From: Allantophomopsis cytisporea
Lineage: Eukaryota > Ascomycota > Leotiomycetes > Phacidiales > Phacidiaceae
Assembly (NCBI GenBank): GCA_024752435.1
Contig: CP103030.1
Span: 124,001 to 188,000 of the forward strand
Reading direction: 5' to 3'
Length of the DNA: 64,000 nucleotides
The first letter of the stretch is position 1, and each line of letters begins with the position of its first letter. Shown here piece after piece: positions 25,257-37,766 of this stretch. Both the position numbers and the translations under genes were made by a program. The notes under the pieces were generated by a model. That model was not told the origin of the DNA and made no database searches. It saw only the letters and a program-made list of their open reading frames with translations.

Positions 25257-28200
25257 ATGGCGGACGACACTGCTGAGCAACATGAGGCGGCAGTGAGTGA
25301 ACGAGATGAGCATACCACTACGTCGGCGGACGAGAGCGGCGATGATGAGCATGAGAGTGAGGAAGAGAGCGATGAGGAAGACGATGAGCCCAAGCTGAAG
25401 TATGCCCGTATGACGGGTAATTTGGGCGCTGTTTATAGAAACGGAGACGCGACCAGCTGCTTTTTGGTTGCTGGCGATAAAATGGTATATATTCTGTCAG
25501 AAAATTAAGAATGACGCTGATTGAAGTAGTTCATTGGTACACACAACGGCAATATCGTGAGTAATTGAAATTAGCACAACCAAAGCTTCCCTTTTGCTGA
25601 TTGATGCTATAGCATGTGCTTTCTCTACCGTCTTTTCAATCCCTTCGAGTCTACAGTGCACACCAAGCTTCAGTAACGAGCATTTCGATTTCGCCCTTTC
25701 CTCCTCCATTACCCAGCGCGAAGCCAGAAGCTATCTCGAGAGTAGCATCGCAACTACAAACCACGCCCCAGCGACCGCCATCCTCAGTCTCTTCACCAGC
25801 GGGGTCGACAAGGCAGCCGCGTCAGCAACAAATTGTACCCAACACGCTGTCAAACGCAATCTACATTGCGACGTCGTCGATCGATGGGAATGTGTGCATC
25901 GCATCTTTAGTAGATTTAAAGGATGTTCAGTTGCGCAATTTCGCAAGACCAGTCCAGGCTGTCGCGGTTTCTCCCGACTTCAAGAACGATCGCACATATG
26001 TCTCTGGAGGTCTGGCTGGAAATTTGGTTGTTACCGTTGGTGGAAAATCAGGAACTCGTTCCACCTCAACTACTACAGGATCAACATCTGCTACTGCTAC
26101 AGGATGGCTGAACACTATTGGGTTGGCGGGAAATACTGGTAAAGACAACGTGCTTCACTATGGAGAGGGTACGATTACCACTATAAAATGGTCATTGAGT
26201 GGTAAATATGTGGTTTGGATCAATGAGCATGGCATAAGAATCATGCGGTCACATTTACATCTCGAGAGCGTAGATTCTGACTCGGCTTGGAAGAGAATCG
26301 GACACGTCAGTCGTCCACAAGATGGACAATGGGATGAAATGGCTAGTTTGTGGAAGGGAAGAGCCGAATGGGTTGATGAGAAGAAGCTCGAGACAGACGA
26401 AGATGACCTTGCTCGCGAGAAAGCCTCTTCAAGCCCAGCAGCTACGAAGCTACTCAAACAATCTTCGAAAGGGAAGGATAATATTGAGAAGTTGCTTGTC
26501 GGTTGGGGAGATGCTTTATGGATCATTAACGTTTACCCTGGCGGTACTGGTATCGGGAAGCACGTGGGAGAGAGGACAGTGGGTCGTGCTGAAGTTGTCA
26601 AATTGTGAGTTTTTGCTATATGGATCGCAGTGCTATCTACTAACTTTCTTTGAAGTTTGCGGATGGATTGCATAATTTCTGGATTGTCGTTATATACCCC
26701 AACTTTGCTCATTGTACTTGCATATACCCCACCGTCGGACGATGACGAAGTAGTGGAGGAGCCAACAAAAGGACACAAATCAAACCCATCGGTCACTTCC
26801 ACCGGGAGTGAGCCCCGAGGGGGTATACGCCACAGACAGAACGCAAAATCACCAGAACTTCGATTGATTGATTTGGCATCATCAGAAGAGGTGGATAGCG
26901 ATACTTTAACCGTCAGTCGTTTCGAGCGACTGTCTGCGACAGACTATCATCTAGGTGTACTGCCTGCTCTGCAAGATGTCGTTGTACCACAGACTTCCCG
27001 GGGAACTCTTGAAGCGTTGGCTGGTATGGGTAGTGGGATGTGGAACGCGACGATCAGTGCAGGTGCTCTCCTGAGTTCGGCCGCGAGTATTCGAAGCACT
27101 GGAAGCGGCGAATCAGGCTCACAAACTCCGAGCATAGGGACTGTACTTGGTCAGTCTCGGGAGGCTCACCCGAACGCAGCAGCAGCAGGCATGAAAATAT
27201 TCATACACAGTCCATATGACTGCATACTTGCTATCAAGCGCGATTTGGCAGATCATCTCAATTGGTTGTTAGAGCATCAGAAATATCAGCAATCCTGGGA
27301 ACTGGTCGACGAACACCCTGAAGTAATATCGTCTTCACCAGAAAGACTTGCCGACATTGGACCTGGTTCGCCAGATGGTAGGCAAGTCCATGGTCATGGC
27401 GATGACTTTTACGACGACGAATCCACAACAGAATCGGCAAGTCATCTCATCAACTCCGCAGTAGAGAAAGAGAAGCGACGGATTGGGGAGCTGTGGATCC
27501 AAGAAGTGATTGAGAGCGGGGATTGGAAAACAGCTGGTGAGGTTTGTGGCAAGGTCCTTGGGACCTCCACTCGCTGGGAACACTGGGTCTGGACTTTCGC
27601 GGGTGCCAATAAATTCGAAGAAATTACACCTTTCATACCAACGACACAGATCCAGCCACCACTTCCCTCCACTATCTACGAAGTCGTTCTTGGCCATTAC
27701 ATTTCCCAAAATAGGTTGAGGATGAGAGAGCTCTTGGAGCAATGGCCACCCGAGCTGTTCGATATCAAGGCTGTTACCACTGCACTGGAAAACCAATTGA
27801 AATATCGTGATGTACGTGAAGATAGCATCGAGGATGGTGTGAGAGGAAGGGATTGGCGCATCGTCATGGAGAGTCTCGGTAAACTCTATGCTGCGGATGG
27901 CCACCCACGAGAAGCTTTGAAATGCTACATCAAGTTGCAGGATGCAGACTCTGCCATGGCATTGATCAAAGACCACCATCTGCTTGATGCCGTCGCCGAT
28001 GATATTCCGAGTCTGATCCTCTTGCGTGTATCCAAAGAGCAGGAACGCAGCGCCTCTATTGATGAGTTGGAAGCGGCTACATCAGAGGCAGTGACTTTGT
28101 TAGTGGACGAGGCTCACCACGGACTTGTGAGACCAGAAGTTGTTATTTCTCAGCTTCGAGCTAAGGGTATGACTCTGTATCTATTCTTCTACGTTCGCTC

Positions 28201-29225
28201 TCTTTGGAGGGGCGATGGCATATCAGACGATTCCTTACAGAACCGCGATCGATTGCTCGTAGAAAGTAAGAGTCTTGTTGATGAGTTCGCGGACCTGGCG
28301 ATTGAATTGTTTGCTACTTATGATCGCGCGCTGTTGATGGAATTCTTGAAGGCTTCCACATATTATACTTTCGAGAAGGTCAGTTTTCTCTCGTCTTCTA
28401 CCCTGATTCTGGCACTGACTATTTTAGGCGTCACAAGTATGTGAAGAACGCGATTTCATTCCCGAACTGGTCTATCTATACTCAAAAACAGGTCAAACAA
28501 AACGAGCTCTATTCCTTATTATTGACAAACTCGCCGATGTCTCCCAAGCAATCTCCTTCGCGAAGGAACAAGATGATCCGGATTTGTGGGAAGATCTCCT
28601 CAACTATTCGATGGACAAACCTCGATTCATTCGTGGTCTGCTTGAAGAAGTCGGTACCTCGATCAATCCTATTACACTTGTCCGCCGTATCCCAGAAGGC
28701 TTGGAAATCGAAGGCCTCCGAGAAGGTCTCAGCCGGATGATCAAGGAGTATGAGATTCAACACAGTATTTCTCAAGGAGTTGCCTGCGTGTTGCGTGGTG
28801 AAGTCGCCAGTGCTCAGAACACCCTCCGCTCCGGGCAGAGACGAGGTGTCAAATTTGATGTTCATCACAGATCCGTCGACCATGTAGACATCGCGACTAA
28901 CATGTCTGTTATCTCTGATGACGACCCAACTACCCCAGCTGCAACACACACGCCTAAATCCGGTCATTGCGTGGGATGTCACGAGTCCTTCCATGACCAG
29001 GAAATGGAGACTCTAATAGGTTTTGCTTGTGGACATGTCTTCCATCTATCGCACTTGCTGGACTTTGTGGGAGATAGAAGACCTATGACGCCACCGGAGG
29101 TGGGCTTGGATGAAAATGGGGAATATTCGATCACTCATAGCGTTGGAGGGAAGGTTACTCACGCCAGATTATTGCGCGATAGGATCATGGGAGGTTGCCC
29201 TGTTTGTAAAGTAGCTGGTGTGTAA
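25257..29225 (+). CDS. VPS41: vacuolar protein sorting protein VPS41 (HOPS tethering subunit)
   Basis: Five exons: 25257-25484, 25530-25556, 25613-26604, 26656-28378 and 28428-29225, giving 1255 residues in frame. The acidic N-terminus is followed by the conserved LKYARMTGNLGAVYRNGDATS and, across two splices, GTHNGNIHVLSLPSFQSL, which opens the WD-type beta-propeller. The centre holds the clathrin-heavy-chain-like helical repeats (SQVCEERDFIPELVYLYSKTGQTKRAL at about 990-1015 is typical). The C-terminus has a zinc-binding RING-H2-like module: CVGC, CGHVFHLSH and GGCPVCK. VPS41 joins the HOPS complex with VPS39, VPS33 and others and tethers late endosomes and AP-3 vesicles to the vacuole. Exon 2 is only 27 nt. 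A hydrophobic run just after the fourth exon begins is shared with family members and is not a membrane anchor. Confidence 0.95.
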
Positions 29226-29259
29226 GACTGCATAGTATGAGTTGATTCTCGATGAATGA

Positions 29260-29822
29260 AATAGATATCCCTGAGACTTTACGTACGCTGGGAGGAACCA
29301 TGGAATGATGTCGAAGTTGATGAGTTCTCGAAGACATGCAGAAAGTATCAGAACCCAATAAGGAGGCACCGATTCTCAAAGATTGGTCAAGTGCACACCC
29401 CTTCGTTACCAGCATCCACTGGGAGCTTCTCTATAAGAACCCGCCATCCTGGACGACCTCAAAGATACATTTCGTACAGTATAGCAACGCCACTCACTCA
29501 CACTCACAAGTCCTCAAGAATGGCGCGCCGTAGCCACTGAAGAAGCTGTCTTTCTCGTCACCTATCTCCAGCTCAGTGGCAAGAAGGATATCTCGTCTGT
29601 GCGTACCCGCTTCAGAATCCAGTAGTTTTTGTCTAGATTCTTCCTTCATGATCCTTCTGATTAGCTACTGACTTGGTGATGTTATTTACTATAGCGTCAC
29701 ATGCAATGCCTGTGCACGAAGCTTGGCTTCGCAATGCCCAATTCCTTCGAGCACCAATGCAAGCGATCGGAAGAAATCGAGGTTGGGCTTTGCTTGCTTG
29801 GATGGGGTCAAACATAATATAG
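29260..29822 (+). pseudogene. coding-like remnant downstream of VPS41
   Basis: Protein-like segments occur on the plus strand in changing phases: RWEEPWNDVEVDEFSKTCRK near 29300, then KEAPILKDWSSAHPFVTSIH near 29370, then ILDDLKDTFRTV, a TAG, and EWRAVATEEAVFLVTYLQLS near 29525-29600. A last segment after a TATAG acceptor at 29695 reads SHAMPVHEAWLRNAQFLR and stops at about 29821. Joining all of them needs a frameshift and passes a TAG, so I read this as a decayed gene. It may instead be a live gene whose introns I cannot place. Family unknown. Confidence 0.35.
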
Positions 29823-29938
29823 AAATATGTGATTGGCCATTGTGTATGCTACGTTGTTGTTGTTGAAGTAATCGCTAACGGTGTTCCATTGAAGAAGCGA
29901 TAAGAATTTGATGGTATTCCTCTCAATTGTCCTCCAGA

Positions 29939-30556
29939 CTACGACTTCGGGTGCAGGAGCATTAGACCGATCGCGAAGACAAAAGTCAAGGAATGATGGA
30001 GAGGCAATATTGGGCCCGGAGACTGGTCCTGAGCATGATCGGCGGTCAGAGGTTGGAAAGGGAAGCGAAGGAATTGGTCGTCGGGTTGGATGCGGTCATT
30101 GATCAAAGAGGTTGAAAATTGCACGTAGTCAATTCGTAGGTGAAGGGTTTGGCACTCGGGTACGAGTTGATGACAGGCATATTGAGCAGCAAAGCATATA
30201 GCGGTGTTTCGTGTGGAATTGATTGGATTGTGAATCAGTAAAGTGGTCTTTTTTGGTTCGAGTGATAGATATTTCCGATGCAGCCGAATCCGACGTGATG
30301 GTGAAGCATAGAGTAGAGCAGTCGAAGGAAGCCTCGGTATTTAGAATGGCGTCGATGAAATGGGTTTTGTACTGATTATGTTTGAGTAGAAATTGAAGGA
30401 GGCAGGGATGTTGAGCTCGTGCTTCTCTTCCATCGTTCCACCGTGCCACATTGTGTGGAGAGCGAGGGGAATTGGTCTTAGCTGGATGGAGCATGGAGGC
30501 GTGAAGCCACTCAGATGGTGTACGAATCGACGGAGGATGATATGGGAGGAGAGCAT
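29939..30556 (-). pseudogene. 206-codon frame with one internal TAA
   Basis: On the minus strand one phase stays open from an ATG at 30556 to a stop at 29939 except for a single TAA at 30341-30343. The part after the TAA (about 133 codons) has mixed, protein-like composition with a Cys/His/Tyr-bearing core (TTLLIHNPINSTRNTAICFA, CHQLVPECQTLHLRIDYVQF) and looks more like coding sequence than the part before it. It could be a gene with one nonsense mutation, or a shorter gene starting or spliced after the TAA. I do not recognise the family. It lies tail-to-tail with the plus-strand remnant at 29.3-29.8 kb. Confidence 0.4.
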
Positions 30557-31226
30557 TCTTGAGAGGAAGTCAGAAAGGAAGCTTTTGTCGTGATCATGAC
30601 AGGAGAATAAAATTAGTACTTGGGATTTGGGTCAGGGTGGATGAAGGTGCAGTGGATTAAGTGGATTAAAGTGAATAGAGATCAATGAACAACATGAATA
30701 AAAATGGGATGCAGATAAAACAAAGTGAAGACCCATCATAGAGATGGATGTATTTCTTCCGTATAGTCACATGTATGTATATGCAGATAGATGTATATAT
30801 ATCGATGTATATATCTACATACATATAGACGTATACATACATACAATCATACAAACATTCATATATGTTTCATAATACGAAATATATACATACACATCAA
30901 ATGCACATATCGACATAAGTCCACCTTACGTGATGATCCATAAATTCTCTTCATCTTCATGTCTCTTCAATCTCCCTATCTGAGATTTGAGTTCTAATCT
31001 TGGACTCAAAATGTCGTCGTCAATCGTGATGTACCTGGCGACATTCCTTCTTTGAGGATTACGCTCGAGCCTCTCCCGCTTCTAGCGTCGGAGACAAGCT
31101 ATCTAAGTCCTAAGAGACCGCAATGGGCAATACATGAACCCCTAATGAGCTTGCGCAGGTCCAAGTCAGTCAGTCGGTCAGTCGGTCGGTCGCTCAATCT
31201 ACTCTACTGTACTACTACATTACTAC

Positions 31227-31235
31227 TACGTTACT

Positions 31236-31274
<39 letters not shown>
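31227..31274. repeat. TAC trinucleotide repeat
   Basis: About fifteen uninterrupted TAC/CTA triplets in the region upstream of the Arf-GEF gene. Confidence 0.92.
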
Positions 31275-31335
31275 TCAGGTACACAGCCAATCTCAACCAT
31301 AGACATTCCTTACCACTTACGACACCACAAGAGTC

Positions 31336-31390
31336 TCCAGATTGTATTGTCAAGATTGTCCAGATTGTCCAGATTGTCCAGATTGTCCTT
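31336..31390. repeat. CAGATTGTC nonamer tandem repeat
   Basis: Five to six direct copies of the nonamer CAGATTGTC, the first with variants (CAAGATTGTC). Non-coding. Confidence 0.9.
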
Positions 31391-31866
31391 TTGAATGGTT
31401 TATACATACCTACATACATCATCAGGTGTCACGCATAAACAAAGACCAAGAGACACTCGACCTCAATCGATCAATCGCTCAACCGACTCAATCGCCGCAA
31501 TCAACTCAATCATCTCAATCAACTCAAATCGTCTCTTCTCTCTCCAAAGAGTGGGCGGTATCCATACCACTTAAGGAATAAGGCAACACTACAACACTAC
31601 ACCAACACCAAATAGCACGTTTAAGCTTCTCCAACTCGCTCTACCACTTACTCTACCTCTTACATCCCCGAGTCAGTCCCCTCCTCGAACCAAAGCAAAA
31701 ATAATAAAAAAAGAAGGGCGACATACACCAAAAGATCCCACCCCGAAAAGCAACGCCAAAGCGACGCCATCTATTTGCGCCGCCCTTCCAATTCGGTCAA
31801 ACCGTTCACAACCTACTCAACATGATTTGAAGTAGTAAATACGCTACCCGCCTCCTTATCGTCGAC

Positions 31867-34800
31867 ATGCAGTCTCGCGATGAGAACATTCATTTCATGA
31901 GTCCAACCAAACGGTTCGGTGTTTCCCTCAATATAGATACTGGTTATCGAAAACCCCCAGACCCTTCCATGCTCGACACTCCAATTACTCGCAGGCCGAA
32001 CATGCCACGAAGAAGCTCCACCAGGGAAACCTTTCTAGATGATATTACGCCCGTTGACCCCGGAAAGGAAGCAGCAGCTAGGAAGACCGAGAGAGACTCA
32101 AGGGATTCCCACGACCTTTCCTTGAGTCCTCGCAACTTCACCCGCGATTCCTTAGTCGACAACATGCTTCTCTCTCTAGATCAATTGACCTTTTCGACCG
32201 GCCCTCCTCTCACCCAAGAAGAAGCAAACCTCTACTCGACTTTTGCTGAGGGTGGTGGTGGTGGTGGTGGTGGTGACGACTCTCCATCCTCCGCTAGAGT
32301 TGGCCGGGGTGCTCGTCATAACCAATCCTATAGCTCCGACTACGACACTGCAGACGAGGGGATTCGGTATTCGAACCAATATGCCCGTGGTCGACGGAGT
32401 AACAGTGCGACCAATTTTCCTGCCGGTATGGGGCGAGGACTTCACAGCGCAAATGGCAGCAGGACACAAGGTCCAATACGATCGCATACACAACGAAAGG
32501 ACAGCAAGGGTAGCAGTGTGAATAGCATTGATATGGGTTACACTCAGGGCAATGGTAATTCCCGCTGGGTTTCTGGGCATAATCGTCGATCATCTAGCTT
32601 TGATCAAGCAAGCGATCGCTCTATGTTTGATGCTCGCCCCCATCTTACTGATCAATTTCCATCATCGTATGAATATGAAGCAGCGCCCACTCCCACAGTA
32701 CCTGTTGGTCCCCGACGTACTCGACCCATCTCGCCCGGAACAGAAATACCTTCTTCCTCATCCAAAGGGGTAACACGAAAGCGAAGCATGAAAAATTCGA
32801 AGCATCCCGCTGGATCGAGACCAGATACGGCTGCGAAGACATCGGCACAAAAATACGGACTTCACGACAATGCTCGTGAATTACCTGCTTTACCGGCCTT
32901 CAATAGTTCACAAATGTCGCCCAAATCCAATGATGCATCCTCGCAACCGCAATCTACTGCTACATCACCCGCACCTGCTCGACCGGGTTTCTTCAGACGG
33001 GTTTTTGGATCTTCGAAGAATATTGCGGCTTCTACTGAGCCTACTCCAGCTATCATTTCCACGGCACCAGCTGAGCCTGCGGAACTACATCCTACCAAGC
33101 AGCAGCAGCGGCCTACATCTCCTCCAAGACCACGAACTCCTCCGTCTCGACAAGCAATGAGGCCAAACAATCAACCTGCTGTCCTCCAGAAGAAACCTTC
33201 GTCATTTTTCAGACGGCGGAAGAAGTCGTTCTCTGAACAAGCTCCAATGCCTCAAGCGCCTCTACCCACCTCTTCGATTCCTGCACCCGCCTCGTCTCTT
33301 CCTCCACCCGTTAATACCGAAGCTCTCAACCTTGGAGTTCTACCAAGTCCTGTCAGCAGTCTTCGTCAAGTGATGAATCCGTATTTGGATGAACCAGCAA
33401 AAAATACGACTTCTACGCATAAGCGCCAACAAAGCTCAAGCAACTTAGATGAAACCGTGGTTCGAGACATTCAAAGAGAAGAAGCTAAGGGCTTCTCCCC
33501 TGGCTACAAACCAAACAAGGACGCCACAATACGTCCTGTGAGAAGTGCTTCTCCATCGCGAACTCGACCGTCAACAGCAGAAATGGATCGATCGCAATCG
33601 GAATCCCAGCTGGCCAAAGAATTAACGAATGGTACGAGCGCAAGCTTTTTCCAGGATGGTAGTGATGCCGATTATTCGAGCTCTCCTGAACTGAAGAGGG
33701 ATAATACCAACCAGTCGAGAAACACTGCTTCTAATGTTGCTCGAGACATAGCTTTAGTTGCCGAGTATGAGAGGACTCATTCGAAGAAGAAGCCATCTGT
33801 TGCGGGCAAAATTACCGATGGCGAGGAGCTTGTTGTTGTTGCACCCGCTAGGGCTTCCAAGTCACCCGTCGATGCCAATCGTGTTCGACTCGAGCCAACA
33901 GCTTCTGAAGAATCGTTGGTGCCCGGGGAAGAAACTCAACCAAAGGAAGCATCGAGTGAGGTCATACCAAACAGAGCGACGCCATCAGCAAATGCTCATC
34001 CACTGAACACAGATCTACCAACTGTGCAATTGGGTGATGTAGACGGGAATTCCATTCACGAGGATGATCTCATGTCTCCCTCTGAAGCCATGAAGATGAT
34101 TGGAGAGGGACCAATCGAGCCTATTGTTGTTGGAGAGCCAACTCAGGGTGACCGCGAGCGGGCCCAGAAAGTCTATGATGGTAACGAGGATTTTATTCAG
34201 CTATCAAAGGCGGCCGCATGGCTTGGAGGAGAAGGAGCAGCTAAGAGCAGGACCTTGATTGCGTACATGGAGCTTTATGACTTCTCTAACCTCAATATCC
34301 TCGCTGGACTTCGAAAGCTCTGCGGTAGATTGAGTTTGAGGGCAGAATCCCAACAAGTCGACCGCATTTTGGATGTGTTTGCTCAACGGTGGTGTGCATG
34401 CAATCCAAATCATGGTTTCAAGGTGGTCGATGTTGTGCATACCATTTGTTACTCGATTTTGCTGCTAAACACTGATCTCCATATGGCTGATATTGAGCAG
34501 AAGATGACCAGAAGTCAATTTGTGAAAAACACAATGCCCACAATTCGACGCGTGGTCCTGGATGTTGCTCCAGATGCTTTTGAATCAACGAGACCCTCGG
34601 TTCTTCCTGGTTCCCGTGTATCCGTGGTGGGGATGACTGCTCTCACTCAAACTGACTCTGCGACTAGCGATAATGTTGGCGGACGAGTATCTGCAGAGAT
34701 TGAACGACCTAATTGGCGCTCTTCCTTCAAGCCGGCACCTCGAGGTGATGGGCAAGGCGCAACTCCGCTTAGTTTCGAGACGTCTAGTGATGATTGCGGT

Positions 34801-36425
34801 CCTCTTGTCAAGACTCCATTTTTCGGAACTCTTCGAACTTGGGAGGTTCAACTGGAAATTGTACTCAAGGATTTCTATAACAGCATTCGTGCTGAACGTC
34901 TTCCATTATTCGGAGCCAGTGATGAGAAGCCTAGCAAGGATGCCACACACAACACGCTTTCAATCTTTTCGAATGGCATGTTACGGCGTACTCCCAGTGT
35001 TATCAGCAAGTCACCATCCGAAACCCACAGCTATGTGCGTGCTCGAACCTCCGATGGACAGCGTCTTGGGACAGGTAAATGGGGTACCAAGAACCGATCT
35101 AAACCAAGAGTCTATCCAAGTTCCACAATGGGATCTAGTCGTACGAGTCTCGATGACCAATCTTCTATGTGGAGTCCATCTGGCAATTCGAGCAGATATT
35201 CCCTTGGGAAGACACATACTTCTATGTCGGTGGATTCATTTGGATCCAATTGGCAACAAGCGGATTACCAACAGTCCATTGGTTTTGCCAACGCCCTCAG
35301 TCAGGCCATTATCCGTGAGGAGACAATCGGCAGTACTGGTAGCAATAACAGCGAAGATTTGCGAGTTGCACCATTGCTTGAAGATGAATCGCTCGGTCTT
35401 GCAGGTGCTCCTTGGGCTAAGGAAGGAATGGTGAAGCACAAGCATCATCTTGAGGCGGTGGAGAAGAAGGCAAAGCATCGCGACTGGAACGACACGTTCG
35501 TCGTTATCGAGAAGGGTTATATGAGCTTGTTCTCCTTCTCTACAAAGAGTACGCGCCATAAGAATAAGGGTAAGGCTGCGGGAGGTGTCGTTGGTGGAGG
35601 TAACTGGCAAGACAATGCCGAACAACTCGGCCAGTTCTTACTTCGCCAAACCATTGCATCTGCGTTACCATCGCCTGGTTACTCGAAAGCACGGCCCCAT
35701 GTGTTCGCTTTGTCCTTGCCAACTGGTGCTGTTCACCTTTTCCAGGTGGGAACTCCCGAAATCGTCAAGGAGTTCGTCTCAACGGCAAACTACTGGTCTG
35801 CTCGCCTCTCTAACCACCCCCTTGTAGGAGGTATCAGCAACATCGAATATGGATGGTCAGATAATATTGTGAACACTGAACTGCTGAACAACCCCCCTGA
35901 AACCACTCGCACAAGCACGAGCGGTCGACGACCAAGTCTCCACGGTTCCATGCGAGGATCCATGGATCATGGAAGCATGATGAGAGCTCGCCTTCCTGGA
36001 GACAAAGTCATGATCTCGGATTGGACACCACCGACGCAGAGTATGCGCGCTAGCAACCTCATGGAACAGGACCAGCTGAACACGCTAGTTGCGTATGTTC
36101 AGAGCATTGAAGATGAATTGCAAAAGCACAACCAACTGAGAAGTGCAATGATTCTTGCCGTAAGTGCCTAACTCTACAAACCCCATTTTCAGATCAAGAA
36201 ATGCTAATCTGATGATAGTTCTCACCACGTCACCCTAACGCCCAGAAGGCTATGAACAACTGGGAGAAGAAATCATCCTATCTTCTGCGCGAGATCGTCA
36301 AGTTCAGAACGTACATCGACAGCTTGCAGGCGGCCGATGCGCAGAAGCAGAAGATCTACGCTGAGCGAGCTGTCGCTGAGGGCTCCGATGGTGAGGAGGA
36401 TGGCGACGTTACCCTCCGACCTTAA
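31867..36425 (+). CDS. Sec7-PH Arf guanine nucleotide exchange factor
   Basis: Two exons: 31867-36159 and 36219-36425, giving 1499 residues. The first 740 residues are disordered, Ser/Pro-rich and basic, with a run of eight glycines near residue 130. A Sec7 domain spans about 755-900; the segment LSLRAESQQVDRILDVFAQR holds the catalytic glutamate (E827) that displaces Mg and GDP from Arf, and SILLLNTDLHMADIEQKMT is a Sec7 hallmark. A PH domain follows at about 1185-1325 (KEGMVKHKHHLEAVEKKAKH and onward) for phosphoinositide binding. The C-terminus, partly in exon 2 (AFSPRHPNAQKAMNNWEKKS), is a coiled coil. This order matches yeast Syt1 and the EFA6-like group, which act on Arf at the plasma membrane or Golgi. 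Exon 1 is very long for this genome. Confidence 0.93.
32246..32276 (+). repeat. in-frame glycine-codon repeat
   Basis: A GGT run encodes about eight glycines inside the disordered N-terminal region of the Arf-GEF, a likely length-polymorphic site. Confidence 0.85.
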
Positions 36426-37766
36426 ATATCACCCTTCCTCCCCACTCTTGGAATATCGATACAGTATCACACAACCTCTTCGAACCCCTCCTAGTATTTT
36501 GTTATCTGCATAGATGGGGGGTTCGGGAATCACTGATGACTACGACTCATGATGCATGACGCAAACAATTTATTAATCCTTACTTCTTAACTCTTGATTC
36601 TTCATTCTTCATTCTTCATTCTTCATTCTTCACTTTTTGTATTCTTCTTCTTCTTCTTCTTCTTCTTATGGCTTGTGGGCTTGGATGAGACGCTTCACTT
36701 CAAATACTTCTTCTTATGATACCGGGGGTCTTGTTTTTTTTGTTTAGGGGTTCATCTTGATCGGTGTGGGTGGTTTGATAGCGTGGCGTTGGCTCTCTGT
36801 CGTGCATTACCAGGGAGCGTGTTCTATTCTTCCTTCCTCGCACCTCGTACCCCAAAAAATTTATAGTTTACTGTTCTGTTCTGTGGATAGACGATTGATT
36901 GGATTGGGTTGGATTCGTTGTTGGAGTGAAAATTTAATGCTTTTGTGATGGTGCATTTGATCTGTTTTTTGTTTTTTTTTTGTTTTTTTTTGGCTTTGAT
37001 GTGGATTATCTGTTATGCATTGTGATGATATCTTCAACTATGCCTGACGTCTGTGTAAAATTTGGTATTTCTGTGAGACTGAAGTTGTTGATGTGAAATA
37101 ATCTGGACGTTGGACAATGCTGAGAAACGCCTGCATATCTGTTTTGCGCACCAAAATATCCCCTGAAGCGCATTTGGTTGGGGACGGTTTTACTCCTCTA
37201 TTAGTAATTCCGAAGATTAGATACCACAGAAGCTCTGAGGTATCTAGAAGTTATTGGTTTCCTGCTCACATACTCGTCGTTGACATCACGCTGGAAGCAT
37301 TACTGAGATACTCCTGGAGATCACAGCAAGCACTGCACAGCACAGAGGCAAGGACAAAGAACCCGAATCCCCTTCCACACCCCCATAGAATCGCACGTGT
37401 GAATTGAAATGTAAATAGGAGCAAAAGCTCATAAAACTATTCGGAAAGCGATCAACTACGACAGCAGCACGGGTCACGATCGTCGACTCCCACACTGCAA
37501 TGATCAGCATTCACTGCCATGTCGTCTTCAAGGCCGACAGCGATCTCTTCTGTTCTCATCATGCTGTCTCAGAAGCCTTGTGCGTCGCGCCTTCTGTCCA
37601 CGTACAATTTTCTCCGCCCTCCCCACCACAGCGCCCCCCTCTTACCAAACCGTAGGCGCGTCATCCCAGTGACGGCGCCCGTTCGGTGGCCTGTCTGTCC
37701 CTGACATTCACCTGTGCCCGGCGCCCGCGAGAAACAGTTGCATTTCACTGACTTACCTCTGGCATT
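36426..37766. other. intergenic region with TTC microsatellite
   Basis: 3' side of the Arf-GEF gene. Contains ATTCTTC and TTC runs at 36595-36668 and T-rich runs near 36730 and 36970. The plus-strand frames at 37117-37704 lack motifs and I do not call them. Confidence 0.55.
36595..36668. repeat. ATTCTTC and TTC repeats
   Basis: Five copies of the heptamer ATTCTTC followed, after a short gap, by about nine TTC triplets. They lie about 170 bp after the Arf-GEF stop codon, so they may be within its 3' untranslated region. Confidence 0.9.

Larger units (their letters stand above)
30557..31866. other. intergenic region with microsatellites
   Basis: Holds TATATG/ACATAC-rich sequence at about 30750-30890, a TAC triplet run and a 9-bp tandem repeat near 31.3 kb, and the long promoter and 5' leader of the Arf-GEF gene. 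No gene is called. Confidence 0.6.

Noticed and set aside
27335..27979. A 214-codon minus-strand frame inside VPS41
   Set aside because: Antisense to conserved VPS41 coding sequence; no independent motif.
30750..30900. TATATG/ACATAC-rich stretch as a possible origin or centromere-like element
   Set aside because: Only 150 bp of simple AT-rich sequence; nothing specific supports such a role.
34673..35434. A 253-codon plus-strand frame within the Arf-GEF gene
   Set aside because: It overlaps the Sec7-PH coding frame in another phase and has no domain of its own.
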